Assembly: GCA_015059375.1 (NCBI GenBank)
Contig: SVAN01000010.1
Coordinates: 1 to 33,605 of the forward strand
Direction: 5' to 3'
From: Bacillota bacterium
GTDB taxonomy: Bacteria > Bacillota_I > Bacilli_A > RF39 > UBA660
Length of the DNA: 33,605 bases
Each line of letters begins with the position of its first letter. Positions within the stretch are counted from its first letter, which is position 1. This document shows positions 19,388 to 33,605 of the stretch, piece after piece. The notes under the pieces are model-generated. The model saw only the letters and a list, made by a program, of their open reading frames with translations. It ran no database searches and was not told the DNA's origin. Made by a program: the position numbers and the translations under genes.

Positions 19388-19395
<8 letters not shown>
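18889..19395 (-). CDS. Polytopic membrane protein (~4-5 TM), candidate membrane (X0) component
   Basis: 168 aa, hydrophobic throughout; does not show recognisable subunit a motifs; overlapping start/stop with neighbours. Confidence 0.65.
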
Positions 19396-22313
<2,918 letters not shown>

Positions 22314-22330
<17 letters not shown>

Positions 22331-23057
22331 TAATACTATAATCGTATATTCGATCTTGATATTTAATAATCATTCCCTTATAAATATCATCACTATAAGT
22401 GGTTTTTATATATGGACTAAGGTAATCATAGTTCTTTTTGTGGCTTCCTACAATGACCTCAATTTTTGGAAGATTATTTTCAATTAATAAATCTAAATCT
22501 AATAAAAACTTTTCTAATTTAAATTTTCTTGCTTTTAAATAAGCATTAAACACTTCATATTCCTCATCAGAAATTAGTCCACTAATCACTTTAATTTGTG
22601 CTTTAGAATTTAAACATTTAAGTTTATAAATAAAATTTGGACTAAATCGATCTTGAAGCATTTGATATGTCTTATAATTTTCGTTTATCTTAACATTGCT
22701 TAAAAAATCAATTAAAATCTTTTCTTCATCAATTTGAAATATTTCATCAACTCGATTGGCAATTTTAAGAGCATTTACCGTTTCATAATCAGTTCCATTC
22801 ATGACTTTTAAAAGTCCATGATCAACTGAGTTTTTTTCTATTACCCGTTCTTTATCCTTAACTATTTCTTCTTTGGTTTCGGTGCTAAGACTACTCAAAT
22901 GTTGTTCTTTTTCTAAAATTTTGGCATCGTAGTCTTGCATCTTTTTAAAATAATATTCTTTACTATCGCTTGTAATATTTTCAATTAATTTTTTTAGTGC
23001 GAAAAATAATATTAAAGCAAGTAAAGAAATAATAACTATTAAAACTATTATTTCCAT
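22314..23057 (-). CDS. Candidate b-delta hybrid peripheral stalk subunit
   Basis: N-terminal TM plus charged helix (b-like); C-terminus IKTTYSDDIYKGMIIKYQDRIYDYSI resembles the delta/OSCP C-terminal motif (GG-hI-hGD-hhD-S). Confidence 0.7.
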
Positions 23058-23060
23058 CGA

Positions 23061-24747
<1,687 letters not shown>

Positions 24748-24751
<4 letters not shown>

Positions 24752-27700
24752 TTTGTTCCTCCATTACCATATTGGGTATTTTCATGATATTTTGTACTAT
24801 CAAGAATATAGCATTCGTTATTTACCGATGACCAATAATTCGAAGGACTATCGTCTTTACATAAACTTTCACTATTTAAATGTGCTGAAATCTGTCCTCC
24901 CAAATAGAATTGAAATAAAATATCATAACCGGCACTTACCGGATAGACTGTATTTGGAATATCTAGTTGATAATATGTTTCACCTATTGCTCCTAAAGCA
25001 TCTCCGTCATTTTTTAGAACAATTTTCACTTCGTCATCGAAGATTTTTGTACCATTAATGGCAAATAAGTTATCACCGCTGGTTCTTGTAATCGTATAAA
25101 CAATACCCGATACGAATGCTTCTTGGTTTGGATCTGGAATTGGTGCAGAACCTTCAACTGCAATATAATCACGAACCATATTTGTAGCATATCCAAATTT
25201 CAAAGTCGTAGTTGTTCCTTGTGCAGTATATTCATAACGACCTACTGATACACCATTATCATCTAGAGTATAAACTAAGTAATCAGTTGATTGAGGATCT
25301 TCTGCGACTTCGCCAACGTTATTAGCGTAACTGCTATATATCACAGTTAAATAATATGCTGTGTTTTTATCAAGATTTTCATATGTGATTGTGGTCATTT
25401 TATCCGCGCCATTTTCAACAATATTAATTAGCTTCTCTGTTCCTTCAATTTTTGTTTTATTATCCCCCATTGCTAAATAAACAATATATTGACCTTTTTC
25501 TTTATTAACTTCTGGTTTACTAACTACACGATCGTTATCCGTAAACGAAATATCAAAACTTAAATAAGCATTTTTTCCATCTTTAAATCCTGTATTTTGA
25601 ATTACGTTCACACTTGGTCTTTTTAAAGCTCGTAAATTAAGCGGTTGATTAAATATTTCATAACTATTAGTATTACCATTTGCTTCTTTAACTTTTGCTT
25701 TAATTACCACATTATAATTAGTATTATAAACAAAATCTAAATCATCGCTAATACTTATATCATGAGTAATTGTTGAATCATACCCATTAGTTTTCGTAAA
25801 ACATGTACCGTCATAGTGATTATAAGAATTTTCACAAACTTGATACTTATTTACAGGAACACAAATGCTCTTATCACTATTACATATTTCATATTCCAAA
25901 TTATCAATGCCTACAATTTCATCAATATTATAAGTTGTTAGTAAGTGTCTTGTAGCATAATCAGTTTTTGATACAACATCTAAGGATGCAGAAGAAATTT
26001 TAACATCGCTAGCATTTTTAGTAGTAAATTCATAACTAAATGTTTCATAAGTATTGGATAACATATCCACCAAATATGATTTTTTATTATTTACTAACAT
26101 ATAAGCTTTTAAATAATAAGTTGAACCAACATTAAGTTCATCAAGAACTAATCGATAATAAACCGTAATATTTGTTCCATCCTCAAGTCCATTGAATGTA
26201 ATTAGACCAGTTTTATAATCATATGCATAATCAGTAATTACTCCCGAAGAAGTTCTAACTTGTGTTACATCAACCTTGTAATTATCATCAAAAGTAATTT
26301 GATATTGATTATTTTGAACACTACCTACTTGACTAGTTAAACCGTTTTTATTTATTTTCAGTGATTTAACCACTTCATTAGTGGCACTATCGTAAATTTC
26401 TAGATAAACAAAACGTTTACCACTTTCTTCGGTTATATCATTATCAGTTATTCCACTTAATGATAAATCGAGTTTAATACCATTAATAATTTCATTTTTG
26501 CTGGTAACATTAATCGCTGGAATTACTTGTTCATATGCAAAACTTCCTATCCCATTTAAGGATGCTGTATTAAGCTCTTTAGCTACCAATGGAACTGTTA
26601 TTTGATCAGCTCCGTATCCAAAGGTAATTTCAATTCCTTGGGATGTAACTTGGTATTTTGCATCAAAATAATTATAATTTGGAGCAACAATTGACAAATT
26701 AGAATATATTGTATTAATAAAATAAATCTTACCAGAGCCAATTACCACATCATCAGCACCATCATCAACAAATCCCCCTTGACTATTAACGTAAGCATAA
26801 ACAGCTGATAAAGCCGCTGGACTAAATGATACGCCACCAATATTTCTTCCGTGAACTAAAAGATAATTATCATTATATGTTCTTCCCGCAAATTCTATTA
26901 AATTATTAGCCATAACTTGGAATACATACTTGTTTTGAGCATTTCCAAGATAACTAATTATACCGGTATCATAAACAGCATTTAATGAAACTAAAATATT
27001 TTGATTACGTAATTCACTAAATACGTTTTTAAAGGTTTGCGAATTATATAATTTAGAATAATCAACGTATAAGCAAGTACTTACTCCATCATCACAAACT
27101 GCTACATAAGCTACTCGAGAAAGATTATCACGATCATTTTGATTATTCCAAGTAATTTTTTTACCTCCGGAAGTATATTCAATAATATTTGAACTAATCG
27201 GAGCTGTTTGTCTTGTGCTATCAGTGATATTATTAATAACAAATTTCTTATCAGTATTTGCTACCGTAAATTCTAATGTATAATAAGCTATTCGATTCTT
27301 TATTGGAGTGTTTAGTAGTTTTTCATCTTCGCTTAAATAATCATAAGGTTCGCTTATTTTAAGAGAAATCATATTATTATATTTTGATTTTCCGTCTTCT
27401 CCAAGTTCTAAGTCATATCGAACATTGGCTAAATCATGAATGCCTTCGAATGTAAAGTTATTAATATCTACACGAGTTTCAGGAGTACCAGCTTTTTCTA
27501 CTAAGATAGGATTTAAGTAAATTTGATAGTTATCGCCTGCATTTAACCCAGTTAATCGCATACATTGATATGCACTTTGATATGCTTTAATACTTGAACT
27601 ATTTTCACAAATCGTTGAAATTGCTTCGAAAGAATTTTCGCCAACTTGATAGTATACTTTGTATTCTGATGGTAAAGCACCGTCAACGTCCGTTACACTA

Positions 27701-28683
27701 TATTTATAGAAAATCGAATTAGTATCACTTACCCAAGGGAATAAAATCATCGAAGGTGCTTGTTTCGCTACATACACAGCTTCAGAAACGACAGGAGCTG
27801 GCTCAGTAATCGATTCAGCAGAAAATGGATAAACCACATCGGTAACACCATCAACATTTAAGTCTAAATTTACTGTATATTCAATAACATATACACGGCC
27901 TCTTTTAAAGAAACTTGGATCATTCACAAACATAAAGTCAAACATTGGAATAATACTTCCTTCTTCAAGATTTAAATCGGCAGTATGTTCTTTATATTTA
28001 ATATCATTTTCATCAGTAACATCTTTAATTACAAAGTTAATTTGAGTAGCAAATTTCTTGTTTCCAAAATCCGGTAATACCCGAAGCCCAACAATTGTAT
28101 CTCCATTTAAAGTATCATCGCGGAACTCACCGCTTTCACTGTTTAAAATTGTTGTAACTTCAATCGACGCATCTTCATTCGTTAGCCCTAAAAGAACATC
28201 ATTAATTTCAAAAGTTAGAATTGCTGGCTTAAATTCTACGAATTCTTCCCCGCTTCGTCCGTGGTCAAGTTTAATTGAATATTTTTTAGAAATTTGACCG
28301 CCGGAAGTAATATGCAATTTAATTAAGTCATCTAAAGATAATCCAAAATCTGCTAATGTATAAGTCTTAACATTATCAAAGAATTCTGCAACAATATTTT
28401 GGTCAACATGAATTGAGCCTAAATACGCTCCTGTTGCTTCTGCCCCCTCAAATAACGAGATATCAAAACTAGACATGTTATCTTTAATAGTTACATCTGT
28501 TAATTCATCAATCGAAAATTGCATGTTAACTTCAAAAACTTTTTCAAACGCTTGAGTTTCATCAAGCTCTGTTGCATACATATCAGTAAGAACAATATCA
28601 GCTTCCTCTGTAGTTAGCTTAATGGCCCCAATTTGAATATGACCCGGTTCTATCTTTTCATCATTAACATCAACATATGCCAT
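24748..28683 (-). CDS. C-terminal part of giant Fn3-like surface protein; frame is open upstream to about 28940
   Basis: Multiple beta/Fn3-like modules; in-frame upstream translation ...FTTTGITANTLSGYFTITDPDNAIDTSQSVYVEYTNSLGVINTQILEFGTC...SNDVYTINL-MAYVDVN shows MAYV is unlikely to be the true start. Confidence 0.75.
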
Positions 28684-28886
28684 TAAATTAATCGTATAGA
28701 CATCATTGCTTGATAATTCTTCTAAATCTAAGTTAACACACTTAGTTGTATCACTTTCGCCATCTGCGCATGTGCCAAACTCTAATATTTGTGTGTTTAT
28801 TACGCCTAAACTATTTGTATATTCAACATAAACGCTTTGCGAAGTATCAATAGCATTATCTGGGTCAGTAATTGTAAAGTAACCAC

Positions 28887-30758
28887 TTAATGTATTAGCA
28901 GTAATTCCTGTTGTAGTAAACGCATTGTCGGGCTTGCTTTAACATCCATATTAAAATCATTACTTGCTAATGTTTCATAATCAATCTTCTTTTCATTATC
29001 ATTAAGTGAAATAACAGCTTTATAATAATAAGTTGTGTGATCTTTAATATCTTCATCAAGAGATACATCAAAACTATTTAAGGTTTCTTTCTTAATTGAC
29101 TTTACCAATTTGCCGCTATCTTTTTCATAAACGTTATATACAACACCACTTATTGCTATGTCAGTATCTTTAATATCTCCTATTTCGAAAGTAAAATGGT
29201 AATCTTTTTTATTAACAATAGCAACTGGCGAAGTTACAATAGCACCATCTTTAAACGGATTATATTTTAGCGTTTTTTGTTCCGCTACTACTATGCTGCC
29301 ATCCCCACCAGTAATATTTTCAATTTTAACAATATATTTTGTATCACTCTTAAGTTCAGAGAACGTAACATTTAAATCTCGACCTTTATTTTCAAAAGTT
29401 TGTGAACTTATTAAATTACCATCTTTATCATAAAGATTAACTACGCCTTCTGTAAATGTTGCATCAGAATCAATACGAATATTATATGACAATTCATCAT
29501 TTGTTACATAATCTTTTTCTAAAGAAACTCCCAATTCTTTAGTTGAGAACGTTCTTTGGAACATACTATAATTATTATAAATATTATTATTTCTAACATA
29601 CGATGCAAAAATAGTTACTAAATAATCACTATCACTTTTTAAACCATCAGCAGTAAAATCCAATGTACCTGTATAATTAATATATTCTTTTTCTACACTC
29701 GCTCCCGATTTTAAATCAACATATCTTACTGTAACCGGTCCGGTAATCAAACTATTTTTATCTATTACATTAAATTGAAATTCCATCTTATGAGAATTAA
29801 CATTACTACTGATAAATTCAACATATGGGATATTTTTATATTCAACAACCGTTTCAACTTTGTATTCTGGATATTGCGCACCGCCACCAGCTCCTTCGCC
29901 AGAACCACTACCTGCGCCTTCGCCGCTACCATCGCCTGAAACATTGCCACCCGTTCCGCCGCTACCAGAACCGCCAGCATTTCCCCCTGGAATAACCACT
30001 TCCTCTTCAGGTTCTTCATACAGAATATCGATATTTTCATCGTGATTAATAATAATTTCACTTAAATTAATTTTAGCCTCTTCACCATAGAAAATCACTT
30101 GATTACTTAAGTCAATTTTAATATCACTTCCAACCAGGATGTAGCATTCTTCACTTATTGTTTCAACATTAATTTCTTCACTATCAATTTTAACTGTTTG
30201 CCCATCGATAAAATTAAGTTCAAAGTAATAACTAGAAACTAAATCTTCGGAACTACTTAGTTTTAAGTGTAAATCATTACCTGCAACAATGTATTTGTTA
30301 TCATTTATTCTTCCAATAAAATTATCAATAACAACATCTTTATCTGTGCTATCAATTACATATTTACCCGAATTATATTCAATTAAATAATTACTTTTAA
30401 TATTATAATATGGAACAAAGGAAGAACCAATACTATTTAAATCAAGAATAACTCCATCATTTAAAAAGTTAATTGATTTATTTTCATAAAACACAAAGTT
30501 ATATTTACCAACTTCTTGTTTTATGTTATCAGCATCTTTAAAGATTACTTCTTTACCATAACCTCTTTTATAACTCGTACCACTAGTAAAATAAACTTTT
30601 TCAGAATTTTCGGCATCAGCTAAGCTAACATACCCGCTAGCATAAAAAACTTCTTTTTCCTTGGTTACAACCTTATAAATTGAAAAAAGCAGCCCAATAA
30701 AAATTACCAAGCTTGCTAAAATGATCACCATAAATGATTTATTTTTCATTACTCTCAC
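28887..30758 (-). CDS. N-terminal part of giant membrane-anchored surface protein (TM, beta domain, Gly/Ser linker, Fn3-like)
   Basis: N-terminal TM FMVIILASLVIFIGLLFSIYKVV; linker GGNAGGSGSGGTGGNVSGDGSGEGAGSGSGEGAGGGA; ends abruptly with an out-of-frame tail RLLQQELLLIH. Confidence 0.8.
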   Translation of the reverse strand: MRVMKNKSFMVIILASLVIFIGLLFSIYKVVTKEKEVFYASGYVSLADAENSEKVYFTSGTSYKRGYGKEVIFKDADNIKQEVGKYNFVFYENKSINFLNDGVILDLNSIGSSFVPYYNIKSNYLIEYNSGKYVIDSTDKDVVIDNFIGRINDNKYIVAGNDLHLKLSSSEDLVSSYYFELNFIDGQTVKIDSEEINVETISEECYILVGSDIKIDLSNQVIFYGEEAKINLSEIIINHDENIDILYEEPEEEVVIPGGNAGGSGSGGTGGNVSGDGSGEGAGSGSGEGAGGGAQYPEYKVETVVEYKNIPYVEFISSNVNSHKMEFQFNVIDKNSLITGPVTVRYVDLKSGASVEKEYINYTGTLDFTADGLKSDSDYLVTIFASYVRNNNIYNNYSMFQRTFSTKELGVSLEKDYVTNDELSYNIRIDSDATFTEGVVNLYDKDGNLISSQTFENKGRDLNVTFSELKSDTKYIVKIENITGGDGSIVVAEQKTLKYNPFKDGAIVTSPVAIVNKKDYHFTFEIGDIKDTDIAISGVVYNVYEKDSGKLVKSIKKETLNSFDVSLDEDIKDHTTYYYKAVISLNDNEKKIDYETLASNDFNMDVKASPTMRLLQQELLLIH

Positions 30759-30778
30759 CCTATCTTATTATTACTATA

Positions 30779-30808
30779 ATTGTATCAAAATCACTATACC
30801 TTAGTCAA
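30779..30808 (-). promoter_or_regulatory. Promoter of the F1-like ATPase/surface-protein operon
   Basis: TTGACT (30808-30803), 18 bp, TACAAT (30784-30779) on the minus strand, ~20 bp before the start codon. Confidence 0.6.
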
Positions 30809-30844
30809 TCCAATTAAGGCAGTTTACTCTTGTTTTTTTCACAA

Positions 30845-30871
30845 AAAAAGCCAGCAATTTGCTAGCTTTTC
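30845..30871 (-). terminator. Terminator of the HU gene
   Basis: AAAGCCAGCAATTTGCTAGCTTTT inverted repeat just after the HU stop. Confidence 0.6.
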
Positions 30872-30879
30872 TATAACGA

Positions 30880-31152
30880 CTAATTTAAAGCGTCTTTTAA
30901 TTTGCTTCCAGCTTTGAATGAAGCAACTACCTTTGCAGGAATCTTAATAGCTTCTTTAGTTAATGGGTTGATTCCTTCTCTTGCATCTCTTTTTTTTGCT
31001 GAGAAAGTACCAAAACCAACTAGAGTAACTTTGCCTTCTTTTTTAAGACCAGCAGTGATTCCTGAAATGCAAGCGTCTAAAGCGCGAGTTGCATCAGCTT
31101 TAGTAAGGCCAGCTTCATTAGCAATAAATTCTACTAATTCAGTTTTAGACAT
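30880..31152 (-). CDS. hup: HU family DNA-binding protein
   Basis: MSKTELVEFIANEAGLTKADATRALDACISGI...KVTLVGFGTFSAKKRDAREGINPLTKEAIKIPA. Confidence 0.96.
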   Translation of the reverse strand: MSKTELVEFIANEAGLTKADATRALDACISGITAGLKKEGKVTLVGFGTFSAKKRDAREGINPLTKEAIKIPAKVVASFKAGSKLKDALN

Positions 31153-31233
31153 GTTCTTACCTCCTATATGTATTTGCAAGGCCCATTGTCCTTACATATT
31201 AAGATTAGCAAACTTTCATTTTAAAATCAATAA

Positions 31234-31268
31234 AAAAGTGCAAAATTAAACAGCTAATTTGCACTTTT
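31234..31268 (-). terminator. Terminator of spoIVA
   Basis: AAAAGTGCAAA ... TTTGCACTTTT inverted repeat right after the stop codon. Confidence 0.6.
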
Positions 31269-31272
31269 GACA

Positions 31273-32751
31273 CTATAATACAATTGCAATAAGATTATTA
31301 GCGCCTTTATTAACAATTTTGGTAACCGTATTAGATAGTTTATATCTAGTATTATCTGGCATCATTGCTAGTTTCGCTTCGATTCCTTCTTTAACAATTT
31401 GTTCTAAACTTCGACCAAAAATTTCGCTTTGCCAAATACTATTTTTATCACTCTCATAATCTTTCATAATATAATCAATTAATTCTTTTGATTGCATTTC
31501 ACTACCAATAATTGGTTCAAAGGTTGATTCAACATCTACTTTCATCATGTGAATTGATGAAGCTGTAGCTTTTAATTTTACCCCAAAGCGACTTCCTTGT
31601 TTAATAATCTCAGGAGTTTCTAATTTCATATCTTTAATAGTAGGATGAACAATTCCATAGCCAGTATTTTTTGCCATCTTAATCGCACTACGAATTGACT
31701 TTAATTCTTCTTCGCTACTTTTGAAGGAAACAAACATATTTAAAAGTGCTGATTTAGTCAAACTTTGCGAACCCATAATTTCTTTTAAAGTATTTTGATA
31801 AAGTTCTTCACTACTTTCTAATGTAACCGTAACAGTTCCGCTTCCTGAATCAAAATTACTGATATAACTTTTAGTAATGTATTCACTATTTTCAAAATAC
31901 TTAGTAATTTCCCCTGCATCCTTAAGTTTATTAATCCCTAAAGCGCTTTCCTTAATTTTAGTTAAATAATGTCTTTTTATTTCATGATCATCAGGAAGAA
32001 CGTCAACCCATTTCGGAATATTAATATTAATATCTTCGACCGGGAATTCATATAAAGCAGTTCTTAAAATATCTTGAATATCTTTTTGGACAAGTTTATC
32101 TGCACTACATGCAATAACTGGAACATCGTAGTTTTCTTCTAAGGATCTAGCTAAATTTTGGGCTTCAATTTTACTTGGATCAACACAGTTAAGTAAGACA
32201 ATAAAAGGTTTACCAATTTCCTTAAGCTCCGTAATTACTTTGTTTTCAGCTTCTAAATAATTTTCCCGAGCAATATCGGTAATTGAACCATCTGTTGTTA
32301 CGACAATAGCAATTGTTGCATGGTCTTTTATAACCTTTTGCGTCCCAATTTCGGCCGCTTCCGTTAAAGGAATATAATCTTCAAACCAAGGACATTTTAC
32401 CATTCGTGGATTACCATCTTCATCCACAAACCCTTGGGAATCATTAATAACATAACCAACACAATCAACAAGCTTAATATTTGTTGTAAACTCATCAACT
32501 TTTATTGTGGCCCCGCTTGACGGAACAAACTTAGGTTCCGTAGTCATAATTGTCTTACCTTGTGCGCTTTGCGGCACTTCATCTAAACATTTTTTCTTCT
32601 CATACTCATCTTCAACATTAGGCACAACCATATTTTCAATAAACCGTTTAATAAAAGTAGATTTTCCTGTTCGGACAGCCCCAACTACTCCAAGGTAAAT
32701 CTGACCATTGCCCTTCTTACTAATCGAGGCAATAATATTTTCTTTTTCCAT
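31273..32751 (-). CDS. spoIVA: Stage IV sporulation protein A (spore coat ATPase)
   Basis: GVVGAVRTGKSTFIKRFIENMVVPNV, DEVPQSAQGKTIMTTEPKFVPS, KLVDCVGYVI; C-terminal KIVNKGANNLIAIVL. Confidence 0.97.
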   Translation of the reverse strand: MEKENIIASISKKGNGQIYLGVVGAVRTGKSTFIKRFIENMVVPNVEDEYEKKKCLDEVPQSAQGKTIMTTEPKFVPSSGATIKVDEFTTNIKLVDCVGYVINDSQGFVDEDGNPRMVKCPWFEDYIPLTEAAEIGTQKVIKDHATIAIVVTTDGSITDIARENYLEAENKVITELKEIGKPFIVLLNCVDPSKIEAQNLARSLEENYDVPVIACSADKLVQKDIQDILRTALYEFPVEDININIPKWVDVLPDDHEIKRHYLTKIKESALGINKLKDAGEITKYFENSEYITKSYISNFDSGSGTVTVTLESSEELYQNTLKEIMGSQSLTKSALLNMFVSFKSSEEELKSIRSAIKMAKNTGYGIVHPTIKDMKLETPEIIKQGSRFGVKLKATASSIHMMKVDVESTFEPIIGSEMQSKELIDYIMKDYESDKNSIWQSEIFGRSLEQIVKEGIEAKLAMMPDNTRYKLSNTVTKIVNKGANNLIAIVL

Positions 32752-32848
32752 TTTATCCCACCTTTTTCTATTAATATCTATTCCAAGGAAGAAAATATAT
32801 GCAAAGAAAAAATGCTCAACTTGAGTAATTTATATAAAAAAGACGACC

Positions 32849-32877
32849 TTGTCCAAAAGTCGTTTTTATGTTATTAT
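32849..32877 (+). promoter_or_regulatory. Promoter for candidate antisense RNA
   Basis: TTGTCC, 17 bp, TATTAT on the plus strand. Confidence 0.5.
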
Positions 32878-32883
32878 GTATAT

Positions 32884-32990
32884 AGATGAAAGAAATTTCA
32901 TAAATTATTAACGGAACACTTAATTATCGCATGTTGAGTGTTACCGTTTAAATTTGGTCACCTAAATCATTGCTGAGTTAGGTGTTTTTC
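32884..32990 (+). ncRNA. Candidate antisense antitoxin RNA of a type I-like toxin-antitoxin locus
   Basis: Hairpin AACGGAACACT...AGTGTTACCGTT followed by terminator CACCTAA...TTAGGTGTTTTTCTTTT; converges on the 3' end of the 27-aa hydrophobic ORF. Confidence 0.5.
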
Positions 32991-32992
32991 TT

Positions 32993-33076
32993 TTATATTA
33001 AAACTATAAATAGCAATAATAATAAAAGGAAAATAATGATGAATAATACTGAGATTAACAAATCTTTCTTATACAT
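32993..33076 (-). CDS. 27-aa hydrophobic peptide, candidate type I toxin
   Basis: MYKKDLLISVLFIIIFLLLLLLFIVLI; SD AGGGAGGCGG at proper spacing; promoter TTGTAT (33165-33160), 17 bp, TATAAT (33142-33137). Confidence 0.55.
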   Translation of the reverse strand: MYKKDLLISVLFIIIFLLLLLLFIVLI

Positions 33077-33179
33077 ATTACCGCCTCCCTTCTATTGAAG
33101 TTCGGCACCACCCAACTTATTAAATGTTCCTAAAACATTATAGCAAACAATTGTTTTATATACAATGATTTTGTATCAT

Positions 33180-33422
33180 TTAAAACATTTTATCGATATT
33201 CTTAGGAACTTTATCACTTACAACCTTATCAATAATCTTTTTTCGTTTTTCATCACTTACTTTTTTACCAGTAATACTTGATAAAGTATCAATTACTTCA
33301 TTTAAGGTTTGTTCGTCTTTCATATTCCCATTCTGAAGTTTTTTAGCAAGCGAAATAATTGTGTCTTTTGACACCTTTGTTTTTTTTTCAACACTTCCCC
33401 AAAACCCGTTATCAAAACTCAT
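33180..33422 (-). CDS. Stage VI sporulation protein F (SpoVIF)-like
   Basis: 80 aa, FWGSVEKKTKVSKDTIISLAKKLQNGNMKDEQTLNEVIDTLSSITGKKVSDEKRKKIIDKVVSDKVPKNIDKMF. Confidence 0.7.
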   Translation of the reverse strand: MSFDNGFWGSVEKKTKVSKDTIISLAKKLQNGNMKDEQTLNEVIDTLSSITGKKVSDEKRKKIIDKVVSDKVPKNIDKMF

Positions 33423-33486
33423 AAATTATAATTCCCCCTTGTTATAATTTATGCAAGAAAAAAAGAAAGTAATTATTTATTGAAGT

Positions 33487-33605
33487 TGTCAACAAAAAGT
33501 AGACACTCAAAAAATATTATTTAAAACCTAGTTGAGTTCTATACTCAACTGGGTTTTTATATTGCAATGCAAAACTTGGACGATAATTGTTATTATCCCA
33601 AACAA
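33487..33605 (-). mobile_element. Right end of an IS3-family element (partial)
   Basis: Minus frame WDNNNYRPSFALQYKNPVEYRTQLGFK* (IS3 OrfB C-terminus, stop at 33521-33523), then terminal TGTCTACTTTTTGTTGACA. Confidence 0.8.

Noticed and set aside
28887-28945. Programmed -1 ribosomal frameshift
   Set aside because: No classical slippery heptamer or obvious downstream structure seen in the overlap window; error or mutation is the simpler explanation, though reported as needing a check.
29765-30061. 98-aa minus and 61-aa plus ORFs over the second Gly/Ser linker
   Set aside because: Alternate-frame artefacts of the low-complexity repeat inside the larger, well-supported surface protein ORF.

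Overview
Low-GC Bacillota/Mollicute-like window, almost entirely coded on the minus strand. Housekeeping content: ppdK; an ireB-ruvX-yrzB-mltG-trmR-trhP1-trhP2-greA block; a Xer recombinase; HU; and the sporulation genes spoIVA and a SpoVIF-like gene. The most striking region is a single ~14 kb operon-like block (about 16.72-30.81 kb). It encodes an F1-ATPase-like machine (alpha, beta, gamma, an epsilon N-domain, and a b-delta-like stalk) next to a c-like two-TM protein that has lost the ion-binding carboxylate. No subunit a is present. Giant membrane-anchored, Gly/Ser-linker, Fn3-like surface proteins are embedded in the same unit. This looks like an F1-like/X0 ATPase coupled to surface proteins rather than an ATP synthase, conceptually like the type 2/3 F1-like ATPases of mycoplasmas. 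A second highlight is a three-repeat lectin-like surface protein (7.05-10.3 kb). Two of its repeat tails differ almost only at first and second codon positions with AAY-like third bases fixed, which is the signature expected of diversity-generating-retroelement (DGR) variable regions; no RT or TR is visible in the window. Other candidates are a CptIN-like type III toxin-antitoxin locus, a type I-like hydrophobic peptide with an antisense RNA, 23-bp-phased iterons upstream of a DUF4143-type ATPase, and a partial IS3-family element at the right edge. All family names come from reading motifs by eye; no database searches were run.
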